Below, piece by piece: positions 44,716 through 55,963 of a stretch of DNA of 64,000 nt (positions are counted from its first letter, which is position 1; each line of letters begins with the position of its first letter). The DNA comes from Patiria pectinifera (Eukaryota > Echinodermata > Asteroidea > Valvatida > Asterinidae), in contig CM057142.1 of NCBI GenBank assembly GCA_029964075.1, forward strand, positions 30,754,392 to 30,818,391, in the 5' to 3' direction. The notes under the pieces were generated by a model, which worked only from the letters and a program-made list of their open reading frames with translations, was not told the DNA's origin and made no database searches. The translations under genes and the position numbers were made by a program.

Positions 44716-46076
44716 ATGGAGAATCCGTGCAGCATATTCGTCGGCTCGCTTTCACTCAACACAACGACAGAAACGCTGGAGGATTATTTCAGTCACTTCG
44801 GCCCCATCGAATCGGCCGTGGTCCTGCAGGACCAGGTATCGCACACCAGCCGGGGTTTCGGCTTCGTCAATTTCAAAAGCCCTGAGTCCAGAACGAACGC
44901 TCTGCAGATGAAGTCTTCCCACTTTATCGACGGCAAGAAGGTGGAATGCAAAGCCGCGATCCGCAAGGGAGAACAGCAGAGGATGGACCAGACAGGAGGG
45001 CGACAAGGGGGCGGGGCAAGGCTTGACCAGCCCGTGTACGACAACCAGAGGAAGGTGTTCGTCGGAGGCATATCCAACGGCACCTCAGACGATGATATCA
45101 AAATGGCTCTCAGTAGATTTGGGAGTGTGGAAACTGTCGAGCAGAAATTTGACAAAGTTTCACAGCGTATGAGGGGTTTTGGATTTGTGGAGTTCAGCAG
45201 TGCCAAAGAAGCAATGGATGCTGTGCACTCTCAGTTTGTACAAATCAACGGCAAGACGGTAATTTTTGACGTGTGACATAGGCCCAGCTGAACTTATTTA
45301 TTCTGATTAGAACAGTTAAAAGTAGCAATAGCATGATAATCATTTCAAACATGTACCATACAAATATGAACTCTTATCATCATGATCTTTATTTGAAACA
45401 AATGCATTTAGTTGAACATTGAATTAAAACTAAAAGTCATATTTTGTGGGATTATAAAACTGTGTGAGTTTTGAAACCTTGACATTGTACTTGTAGTTCC
45501 ACCAAAATTCAGCTATACTAGTCCTTATGTGGATTTGGCATCCCAAAATTCCCAAGTTTTCAATGTCATAAAAAAGGGAGAATCTTTGGCATGTTTTTTT
45601 GATGATTTTTGTTTGTGCATTTCTGTGCATGTTTCGCAGTTGATGCAATTTGTTTTGCTCCGTCTGTTTTTCAGGTGGAAATAAAGATAGCCGAAAACAG
45701 GCAAGCTGTGCCATACGGACTGTCCGCAGGTGGTGGCTTTGGTGCAAGTTCATTCGGGAACAACATGGGCATGTACGGCCCACCGATAGGCTACGGGAGT
45801 TTCACACCGTACACCGCCAACACCAGCAGTGGTTACGCGGGCGGTGGTGCCGCCGCCGGCTATGTGAGCAGCAATCCTGGCTTTGGGGGCAACCCCGGCT
45901 ACGGGAATAACAGCCAGTACCAAAGTTACACCAGTAAGGATGGCGGGAACCCATATGGCCAAGGCACTATGTACAGCTCTGGCTTTGGAGGGGGGTCGGG
46001 CTCCAATCACGGCGGGGCTACGGGCTCTGGCTATAGCGGATACGGCCGAGGTGGATACCATCACTACGGCCAGTAA
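44716..46076 (+). CDS. Two-RRM, glycine/tyrosine-rich hnRNP (hnRNP A/B, DAZAP1, Musashi type)
   Basis: Exons are 44716-45258 and 45675-46076, joined ACG|GTAATT...TTTTTCAG|GTGGAA in phase 0, giving 314 residues. RRM1 has RNP2 IFVGSL (7-12) and RNP1 RGFGFVNF (46-53). RRM2 has RNP2 VFVGGI (114-119) and RNP1 RGFGFVEF (153-160). Residues 190-314 are a low-complexity Gly/Tyr/Ser/Asn tail ending GRGGYHHYGQ, typical of 2xRBD-Gly proteins that bind pre-mRNA and mRNA and can phase-separate. The intron splits RRM2 just before its last strand. If retained it adds VIFDV and a stop, removing the tail. The start codon is in a good context (GCAAGATGG). The closest subfamily cannot be fixed by eye. Confidence 0.92.
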
Positions 46077-49000
46077 CTATTGATTGAGAGAAGGGAAACA
46101 ATGTGACATCCGGTATTTGGTGGCGTCGCGTGTACATTTATAGAAGTTTTGTCGGGGACATGTATGCCGATGATACATGTACGTGGTAGTTGCCTTTTTT
46201 GGTAAAAAAATTTAAAGTGCATGTGATCGGTGCATTCATTACAAATGAATGCGCCGATGGAGAAATTGTGTACAGTTTTATGTACGTGTACATAATCCTG
46301 ACCCGACTCCATGCTCTCTTAGCGTCATGTCTGTGGCTTACACGCTGCATTACGAGAGGTGTCTGACATTTAGAGATGAGTGGAGCAAACTTGTGGCACA
46401 TGATTTCTTTAGGACAACTGAAAAATCGGGTTCTAAGTTATCCGTGCCCATATGTTTGTACATGTAAATAGCTCTTGGAGAGACCAGTGGTCGTTTTGTG
46501 TTTTAGGTCGTGGTAAAGGGAAATTATTGTGAGGAAAATGAGCCATAATTTGCTCATACACAGCATGAGGGAAGATTTATATTGTTTTTGCTTGAACGCA
46601 GGTAGCATTTAAATACTTATCCGGAATGGCAGCTGCTTATGAGCGCTTTCACTAACCAAACAATTCTACAATACAAGCTGGCCAATGCAGTTCACCCACT
46701 CCCTGTGGTTGGGTTGGTATTAATTTCTCCCTTGGCCTACTACAACCTGTCACAAAGGTTCCAGCTGTAGGGTGCTTGCCAAGCACTCGGAGTAACAGAC
46801 TCCCCCCCCCCCCCCCATACTGATTGGCCATTATCGCATGCAGTTTGTGCTGATTAATTGAAAATCATCACTTGAATACTGTACATACCAGTATGTACAC
46901 GTACCGATACCCGAAACAGTAAAATGTAAAAATTTGGCATATAATTAAACTCAGGCATGCAACTTTTCCTCGGATCCGCTGATTTCCTTGTTTTTGACTT
47001 CTCATGAATGCCATTACAAATTGAAAAATACTGTATAAAGTCTTGTGTAGTTTGGGGTTTCCTCGGTTTTTTTTTCTTCTAAATTCCCAGTTGCATGCCT
47101 GTAAACTCTGGCCTGTTTCATTACAGTGCAAAGTATAATTGTGGAAGGTATGATGAGTCCTTTTTGCTCTAATGATTTTGTCAATGAATGTCTAATTTCC
47201 TTTGGAAACTGATTTAAGGCTGTGGTGAAAATGTTCAACACAGCCTCAAGGCTGTCTTGTGTTTCATGTAAAAACTTATACATGAGTGAACGAGTGTTAT
47301 CAAACATAGTTACAGTGTATACTGCAAAGCTCTGTGATGCTCCATCTGCTGAGTTGTGCCCAGAGATTGAAAAAAATGGGGAAAACCCAAAACAGAAACC
47401 TCTTATCACGTTGATCCTTTACTGACAGGTTATCTAGGTTTTAGAGTTCTGAAACATAAATCAAAACACTGTTTATCAGTCCACTTGTACTCTCAAAAGT
47501 CTTGGTTGTCGGTGTCGTACTTGAGAGTGCCAAGATGCTTTTTTTTTTCTGACCAAAATCTGACTCCCAGAATACTCAGCATCGGGATTGAGACTTCGGA
47601 ATACAGTGGTAGTCTGTACAGTGAGTGCTTCAGAGTAGTCTTTAGGACTTGTAAATATGACTGAATTTTGAAAACTGAATGAAAGCAGGCCTTTGGTATT
47701 CTCTGGAATAGTCATGACGTCACTCCGAGGTCAACCCTGTGCAACTTGACCCATGATTGGTTCACGTGCACATGCACCGGCCCAGTGAACACCGTGGATT
47801 GGCTGTGGCTGTTGTGAATCCGTTTCATAATGGGCCTGATTCTCCTCTTTGAAGCGAAAATGAGCACAGCTGTGGTTGTACCTGGTGTGGTGACAATCTG
47901 CTGAAAGGCAGTGGACCATTTTCAGGTACTAATTTGTTAGAATGTTCTGTAAAAGTATAGGATGTAAAATTGCTGTATATGATGGTGTGTTAAACGTACG
48001 TGAAACTTGTCTTTATGGCATGCTCGTGAACTGTTGTCAAGGAAGAGAGCCTGACCTGGGGGGCGGGGGAAAGAGGTGACGCCATGCTATTTCAGAGTAT
48101 ATTTACCAAGAGGCCACGACAATGGTTTTGTTTATTTGAGGGGCACACGTGTGCACATGTATAGTCACTCTTAGGTCAAGTTCAATGCAAACGACTCTTT
48201 ACTCAAACTATAAATTTGCTATCACTAGGTAATGGTCGATGACCTTTCATTTGCTCCATGCCTGTATCTTTGCCATCATGCATGAGGTTGAGGTCCTTTG
48301 AAAATCTCTTGGCTTTTGGTTGTGTTCCTGGTTCAACGAGAATTCCTACTCTTTGCTTGAACAAGTAAAATTTGCAGAATGCTAATTAAACTCACTTTTT
48401 TGAAGCAAGTTCTGTAGTGCTTAAGCAGGGAGCTAAAGGACTGTACTGGACTCGATAGACAGAAGTACCATGGCTGATGGACATTTAAATGTTCATTTCA
48501 ATTTTATTTATTTATTTTTCCAAGGACAACTTCTGTCTCTTTTTTTTTGGTATTCAACAGCATGGGTTTTGTGCATAAGATCTTGTGTTTGCAGAGCAAT
48601 GTTGCATGGTTTTACATGTACCGGTATGTGCTATATATCAGCCTGGAACTACCATCCTGGCCAAATCTCGCTGGGCCCCCAATCCCCTGGCCCCCGCTAA
48701 GTGTTGTCTCTCATTGGGCAGCGTGTGCTCTATCAGCTGGAGAGAACAACATTGAGTGGGGAAGCGGGTGACCGTGGGAGGCTTATGTAATCTCCAACTG
48801 GCCCAACCATTTTGGCCGGGATTGTAGTCGCAAGCAAATACAAAGAAAGGACTGACATTTTGGCTTGGAACCTAGTCTTGCTGCAAGATGTTCTTAGAGG
48901 GTAATTCACAATAGACGGTACAGCCTTTGTACCGCACGCAGCAACATGCACGTTCCCAGTCCCATAGGGCCATCCACGAACCTGACTCGGTCGAGGAACC

Positions 49001-51560
49001 GCTCGCAAAGAGCATTTGCGGCTTGTTGGCTCGTGTGTAAAGGGCACACGCTTTGGTGAACCACTGCTTAGTCCAATGACCCATGCGCGCTGACAGATCG
49101 CACCACTAAGGATGTCTTGGAACCAAGACAACATGGAGCTCCAGTTCAGTGGCTATGTGTAGCCAATTTGTGTGCATAGCAAATGAAAATGTCTCCAAGA
49201 CAGGGTGATATGTGCAAACTGGGGCCTGTTCATGCAGTTGCCGCTAGGTGTTGAAGAGTGTTGATACAGATTTGTTAAATTGAAGTAAATGTGGGCCAGA
49301 ATCCCAAAACATGTACGTTGTACAAGCGCGGCCCTTGTGGTCTTTAACCAGAAAAAAAGTGTCTTCGTGTAGCCATGTAGAAAAGTATTATAAGATGGAA
49401 AAGTGTAGAAAAGTGTTGTTATATTGTACCAGCATGTTTAGCATGTCTGTTTGTACAATCAATCTGTTAGTTTCGCCATTAGAAGGGCTTGAATTAAAAG
49501 CTGGCAGTCTTCTCGGTAAAAAAATATCCTTTAATTTCGCAATAACAATGAGAGCGTCGCACATGTACATAAAATGAACTGATTTGATAAGTTCTGCAAG
49601 AGAGCAGGCTGAAGCCCTGAAAACAAAAAATTCAAAATCTTGCCAAATTGCGCACCAGTGAATCTTCTTTCGCTCGTTCCTCCTATGTACGGTGATTCGG
49701 TGAATAAAGCCAATGTGTGTTTTTTTGCCAAAATGCATATTATACCGTGACAAAGCCAGTTGCAGCTACACTTAAAAGAGATCCCCGTGCAATTTTTTCA
49801 TCGCCTGCATGATGCTTGCAAGCTTTTAGTATGTATTGTGTGGGTTGCCAAAAATGTACATATTACGGTATTTTCATACTTTTGTTGTTATAGCTTTTAC
49901 ATACATCGCTGGCCTAATATTATCCTCGTTATGTTTGTGGTTATAACTTTTTTTTTCCTGAGAAAAACAAACTATGGAACTGTCTTGAAGGTTTGTGTAC
50001 AGCAGAGAACGCTTGTACATGTATGCAGTTATCTATTTGTAACCTATTTGTACATACATGTATTCAATCGTTTTCCGGAGGCTTTTGTTCCAATTATATT
50101 GTTTTCTTGAACACAAGTTATACTTGTTTATTTATGTAAATACATTGTAACTTCAAACGGAACTGCACGTGTGACACAGTTTGTTGCACATGGGCCAATC
50201 TTAATAAGAAAAAGGGGTCGATAGAACATATTATTTTTTAATTTTCGGTAGTTGGTTGTGTGACATTATGTGAAGAAATACAATTTACACGTATGCGTTT
50301 GTGTTACAAATTACACAAATATTACTAATCTTTTAATGCTTTTCATGTAATGCTAATATTTTTTAATAGATTTTGTTTTGGTAGCTTACATTACTTCACC
50401 ATTTTCCGCAAGTGCTTAAAAAAACACTGGAAACAAACAAAAGTGTGTAGGGTGTGTCATTAGTTTCTTTAAGTTTCTGCCATTTTTCCATCAACCCCTT
50501 GTAAAATTCAATTGTCAAATGTCTTAGGGAAGAACAGCTAAGAATGCTACCAAAGGGAGGCTGTTCCCTAGAGTGGACCCTTTTTTAAGTCAAAATATTT
50601 CCAAGTTGTCGGCAGACTTGATGAAAATTGAACCATGTGACAAAATGTTTTCATGGGAAAAGGTGTATCTTGCAAGTTGATGCAGTATATAAATTAACAA
50701 GCTTTGTATTGTTTAACCCTTAGTTTAGATGATAGTAAAACTGTCACCGTATTTCTTATCACTTAAATGTGGGTCAGTAAGGGCCCATCTTGAATCAAAT
50801 CCGGGACGAGTTCCGAACAAGCTGCGGGTAGATTCATTCACTTTGTCCAGAAGAAGCTCTGCATTTGTCCCGGACATGCTCCGGGGAAATCTTCATTAGC
50901 AACTGCTTGACTCACCAATGCTGATAACTTCATTGCGGAAAGATTGCAGTGAAGTTGTTCAGAATCCTGCAACTTATACCCGATGCAATATATGTGACTT
51001 GTCCAGAACTCGTCCTGGATTTGAATTGAGATGAGTCCCAAGAGATAGATAGCTGCTTTAAGAAAACTTGACACATTTTTAAAGGATTTTAGTTACTTGC
51101 CTTGAAATTTTGTATAACACGGAGAAAAATCCATACATTAACAAATAAATATCAATAAACAAATGTAAATGTACTTGTTTATTGATCTGTACATGTATAT
51201 AGAAAATGTAGTCCATTTGGTAGTTGAAATGTTTTTTTGGCATAGCAGTTGCAATGTATATGAATTTAAGAAAGAAATCGCATTATTTTTTCACTAATAG
51301 TAATACTAGCCACTATTATGTTGCATATTTGAATTTTTTTATTTTTTTGAAATTATATTATGTATAGTGGTATATTGATGTCCTTTTTTTATGTTATCAA
51401 ATAGTATACAAGGAAAAAAATAAAATTGTTTCCCTATTGAAAAGTTAACTAAAAATAAAAAAAGTTGCATGTGATGGATTTTTTTTCTGTTGTCTTGAGT
51501 ATTTGTGAGTGTTAATTGTGATTTTTTTTTTTGTAAAGAAAGATAGGGTCAGTACCTTTT
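46077..51560 (+). other. Probable long 3' untranslated and downstream region of the hnRNP gene
   Basis: No gene is recognised. AATAAA signals on the plus strand occur at 49703, 51144, 51154 and 51419, the last three in very AT-rich DNA, so the transcript may run up to about 5 kb past the stop. TGTACATGTA-like words and T-rich tracts are frequent. A C run (46801-46817) and the MITE at 50781-51040 lie inside. Confidence 0.35.
50781..51040. mobile_element. Inverted-repeat MITE (ends GGGCCCATCTTGAATCAAATCC)
   Basis: The left end GGGCCCATCTTGAATCAAAT and, inverted, the right end ATTTGAATTGAGATGAGTCCC match imperfectly and continue inward (CGGGACGAGTTC / GAACTCGTCCTG). About 260 bp, non-coding. 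Confidence 0.65.
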
Positions 51561-51597
51561 ACATTGTATATGGCCAATACTTCAGTTGTTAAGGCCT

Positions 51598-51866
51598 GGG
51601 CCCAATTTAATAGCAATGCTTATTAACAGTAAGCAGAAAAGTTGTGCTTACTATAGCAGAAAATCGTGCTGCTGCTTAAGCACTATTTCATGCTAACGGT
51701 TGTGCGCGCACGGAGATGTCTATTGTTACGTCACTGATTTAAGCAAAGTTTTCTTCTGGGATTAAGCGTGCTTTTGCTGTGCTTACTGCTGAACGGTCCC
51801 TATGAAATAGATGGAGGCTAGGTAAGCACAAAGTCCACTGTTAAGCAGCACTATGAAATTGGGCCC
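51598..51866. mobile_element. MITE family B copy 1 (ends GGGCCCAATTTMAT)
   Basis: Ends GGGCCCAATTTAATAG and CTATGAAATTGGGCCC. The interior is rich in CTTAAGCA/TGCTTA words arranged as further inverted repeats. It is the same family as 56284-56558. Non-coding; no clear target duplication. Confidence 0.8.
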
Positions 51867-52700
51867 TGGCTACAGAATAGTCCGGGCATGGAAGCTGTTG
51901 AGGTCAATCTCCCCTCTCCAATCAGACCCAATCGAAAATACACGCTCCCATGTACTTTGTGAAGCCAGTAGCAGATCTAGAAATTTTATAAGGGGGTGGG
52001 AATGGGTGGGTAGGGAATAAACAATTGTTGCCCCCCCCCCCTAATTTGTTGGTCCAATAAGTGAGGACGGCTAACATGTTTAACAGAAATTGAAGAACCC
52101 CCCCCCCCCCACCCCACTCGTGCTACACTGTTAGTTGGGGGGGGGGGTGGAGGGTGGAAGGGTCCTCCAACTGGGGGGCAAGACCCATGCAATGCGTCGT
52201 ACAGGTACAGTGATGTAATCACTGCCTTGCAAATGTACACTGAAATAATCAATGAAGTATCGACCACCTGCCCGTTTCTGTGTCATTTTATAGGTGGGGA
52301 AGCGGCCACCCCATTAACGGTTAACCCCCCCTTAATCAGCGACTGTGTGAAGCCGCTGATAACCAGTAGGCTGAATAGCTGACTAACCTAGTCCAATTGT
52401 TGACTATGTTCAGTCCAAGTGTCATCCGTTCGAGCGTCTATTACAAGTACGGTAAACCACACTTCTTATTACAACTGGCTCTTAGACACCTTCCCACACT
52501 TGTTCCCTATCCCATTTCTTCACTAATATAAGTGGCAGCCGACGTGCGTGGTCTCATCATTGCTGACCGGAGTGCGAGGATGGAATAAGGACCATTTCTT
52601 TTGAGCCAAAAAAAAAGGCAGCTGCAAATCAACATAATATAATGATGTCAGTTTCTAAGAGTCAAGTTTTTTACACAAACCAAAGCTGCTTCATATAAAA
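51867..52700. other. Non-coding stretch between the convergent genes
   Basis: C and G runs at 52030, 52100 and 52138. CAGTAGCAGATCTAG at 51966 looks like one end of the GGATCC/AGATCT hAT-type family, without a partner. No gene seen. Confidence 0.35.
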
Positions 52701-52704
52701 ACAC

Positions 52705-52710
52705 TTTATT
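52705..52710 (-). terminator. Candidate polyadenylation signal of the TBP gene
   Basis: AATAAA on the minus strand. It lies about 3.2 kb past the TBP stop codon, at the end of a stretch with no other gene, and is the strongest candidate I saw. A nearer site cannot be excluded. Confidence 0.25.
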
Positions 52711-54432
52711 TTCTTCAAGAATAACTTGTATTTACAAACAAATGTACGGAATAGTAACCAACTTGTACTTTGTCTTCTTTCTGATTTTGGACTTAACTTC
52801 TCATAAAAACAAAACTAAACATATACTCTCTAGGAATGCAGGATCCTCCAATACTAAACCTCTAGTCAATTTAACACTTTCTTTTTAGTGGGAACAAATA
52901 GGGATATCAAACCCAGTGTAAATATAAAGAGGCTAGGCTGCAAAGCACATGAACTGACTGAACATAGGCAAAACCATTTTTTTTTTTCGGGAGAGAAATA
53001 AGAGAACCAAAGTTGTATCTCTTTTTTTTCTCTATCAAACATAACACAGCGTTTGGCCACAATCACAAGAATACCGCAATGGCTTTCATGATTGTTATGA
53101 AAATGCAACAAAATTCAACAAAGTTACTTTTCGTTTGAACACGATTTAGCGTCATTTCATCAGATGCCACATGTGCAGAATTCACACCGGTAGAAATGTA
53201 CTATGAACTTGGCCCAGTTATAAACTGCTCAAGAGCAACCTGACGACTTACTTGTCATGGCATTATTTGTGCCAGACTTGGCCACAAACAAGAAAACATA
53301 TGTGATGCGATCAAGCTAAATGAGTCGTTTGTCGACCCTGGTCAATTTTTTTTTCAGATTCGAAAAGAGCACAATCTCAGCATTACTGCTGTCAAAACTG
53401 CACGCTGATACCATCTTTAGTTCAACAATTATGGAAGTCGGAACACCAAGAGATGTGATGAAGTGATGTGATGAAGTGGCTATATTTTGGCCTGAATCTC
53501 CAAATGAAAGTTCCTGACAAGCGACTGATTTAGCTTTATCGCATCACATATGGGCTAACAAATGGGCACACACACGGGAAACAACACAATACAATAAAAG
53601 ATTATCTGCAATAAAAGAAATTACAAAGTTTACAAACTATTTACAAAGGTCTCTGCCTAGGAGGCACCTGTGGACACGCAAAACAATGTCAATACTGGCC
53701 ACTGAAACAAAACATCGAAAACTTGAGCCATCTGCACTCCTTCTAACTTCTCAATGAAAAACCCATGGCTTTGAAATCAAGAGTCCTCTTCCTTGCCACC
53801 CCCTCCGAAATATTTAACAATTGCCGAGGAGCGCATAGGGCCGGCCAAGGGCGCTATGCGCCCTGAGGGGGGTTAAAAACAACATATCCCACATCACTGC
53901 AGTCAACAGGTGTTTTGTTGTATCGTGCCAATAAGTCAAAAAGATAACTGGTTGTAATTTCCTATGCAAGAATAAATTGAATCACTGCAGTGTTGCCTTT
54001 GATAACTGCAGGCTTTCATGCCGGACAAGAAACGGAGCAGTTGTAGTTCTCAGTCGCGATGGCACGGGGAAGCACTAAACGCGCGCGTGGGCAAACCGGG
54101 CAAGCTCCACACTCACATGCGATGTGCGCAATTTATATGCAAGCGCAGTGTATATGAGGATCGTTTATATGGTACACAGTGTATGAGGTTCATTTATATG
54201 GAAGGCAGTGTATATATAAAGTAAACGGTTGTTTTCACAGACATGACACGTGGCCATTCTTGACCAATGAAATTACAATATCCAAGCACACGATATAACA
54301 ATTACCTTTTGAATGTGAGGGCTATGGTGTAGAATGTATGGCGACTGCAACACAATTTTCACCTCCTTCGACACGGGTAAGAAAATGGAACAAAATCAAG
54401 CAATCACGCTCAAGCAACATGGAATCCTTTAA

Positions 54433-54942
54433 AGCTATAGTCCATCATTTGCAGCCATTCGAAAAGTAACTGGCGTAATTATTGTTGAAAACAAACTTGG
54501 TTGAAAGATAGTAAGGGAACTAAATTCCCTGTGAAATTATTCTTTCTGGGAAGCTGTCATTTTGAAGTAATCAACGAAAGAAGGCCTTTCCAACGGTGCG
54601 TCTTAAGACGCACCGTAGGAAAATTTAAATTAGTAGTTTGTTTTGTTATTCGGCGAAGGGCGCGCAAGCATTGGCACGACGCATACGAGCGCGCGGTTGC
54701 TATAATTCGTCGGATCAGTGTACAACGTCGCGTATAGCTGCAATTCAAAACAATTCAAAACACGATTCAGTAACTTTTGATTTGAAATTGAGATCCTAGA
54801 AGGCTGTTTTTCTCGGAATATACAGCTGAAGCTGAGCTGAAACTTCATCAGGTTAGTTGTTCAGTATCCTTCATTAGATTTTGAACACTTTTGTTGCTTC
54901 AAACGAACAAAATGCACAAATTACAAATGATGGACTATATCT
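54433..54942. mobile_element. MITE flanked by TTAA (ends AGCTATAGTCCATCATTTG)
   Basis: The left end AGCTATAGTCCATCATTTG and right end CAAATGATGGACTATATCT are inverted, with TTAA at 54429-54432 and 54943-54946. TTAA targets are used by piggyBac and Kolobok transposons. The interior has a 24-bp perfect palindrome (54593-54616). Non-coding. Confidence 0.75.
54593..54616. repeat. Perfect 24-bp palindrome
   Basis: Arms ACGGTGCGTCTT / AAGACGCACCGT, extended by TTTCC / GGAAA after one mismatch to about 36 bp. It would form a stable hairpin. Confidence 0.9.
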
Positions 54943-55296
54943 TTAAGAACACACAGCACTATAGATCCTTTACATTGGAGCCATTTTGGAGGTACGGTGT
55001 GCTTTTGTTCCACAGGGATAGCACGAGTAGACCTTTTGCGCATTCAACTAAAACAAACCTAACAGATGACTGCTGAATGCAGTAGATCCACTGAAGTGCC
55101 TACAATTACCACCGCTCAGTTAACCTGATGACGTAGTGCAAGTTACTGATATACATTTTTTTGGGCACTAATACTGCTGATTATGGTATTTCTGATGTAA
55201 GCACTCTCTTAAAGAAGAATGTTCCAGAACATCAATCCAGAATATTTCTAAAGCTGTCTTTGGCTGCAGTCACTCCACCTCACTTACAGGAGGATG

Positions 55297-55795
55297 TACA
55301 GGATGAGTAAAAAAAAACAACGAAAACCAAATGTTGGGACCATTGTTTTAGTGAAGTTCTACATGCAGAACTTTGAAGCTCTAGGATATGAAAGCCCAAT
55401 CCATAAGCTTCATTGAAATCACTCCATGTACTTTTCAAGTTACAGAGTTTTAAACACAACCACCATTTTAAAGCTTCGTCCACGGATCACAAAAAAAGGT
55501 GTGCGTTCTTACAGCAAAACAAAAACAATTCACACACATCCCGTAAGTGACTCGTTTTCGATTTGCTGGAAGAACACTGAACTTTTTTGTGATCCGTGGA
55601 CAGAACCTTAAAACGGTGGTTGTGTTTAAAACTCCGTAACTTGAACAAAACATAAGTGATTTGAATGATTCTTGTACTAAAAGAAAGTTCATGAATTGGG
55701 CTTTCATATCCTAGAGTTTGAAAGTGCTACATGGAGAACTTCACTAAGACAATGGTCCCCACATTTGGGTGTCGAATTTTTTTACTCACCCTGTA
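55297..55795. mobile_element. Long foldback MITE (ends TACAGGATGAGTAAAAAAA / TTTACTCACCCTGTA)
   Basis: The two halves are inverse copies over almost the whole length, including GATCACAAAAAAAG / GTGATCCGTGGACAG and AAAGCCCAAT words. The TACAGG...CCTGTA ends suggest a TA target, as in Tc1/mariner-related families. The same ACCACC-containing phrase appears in both halves. Non-coding. Confidence 0.8.
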
Positions 55796-55963
55796 TGATG
55801 CCATTAAACCTTCAGGATGCTGCTCCAGCTGATCAAGACTGTAATCGCTGAAAGATCTCTAACCATCTCCTGTTCAGGCTTCAGTCCATGAAGTTGGAAA
55901 AAAACAAAAATTGCAACCCTGCTAGCACAACACAGTTCTTCTGGATGCTCGTTGTCAACAACA

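Larger units (their letters stand above)
52711..55963 (-). other. Probable 3' untranslated and downstream region of TBP
   Basis: Non-coding, with two MITEs (54433-54942 and 55297-55795). No other gene is recognised in it. Confidence 0.35.

Noticed and set aside
45883-46083. Alternative open frames over the Gly-rich exon (also 45650-45910 +, 45750-46064 -)
   Set aside because: Shadows of the real frame, caused by its GC-rich codons.
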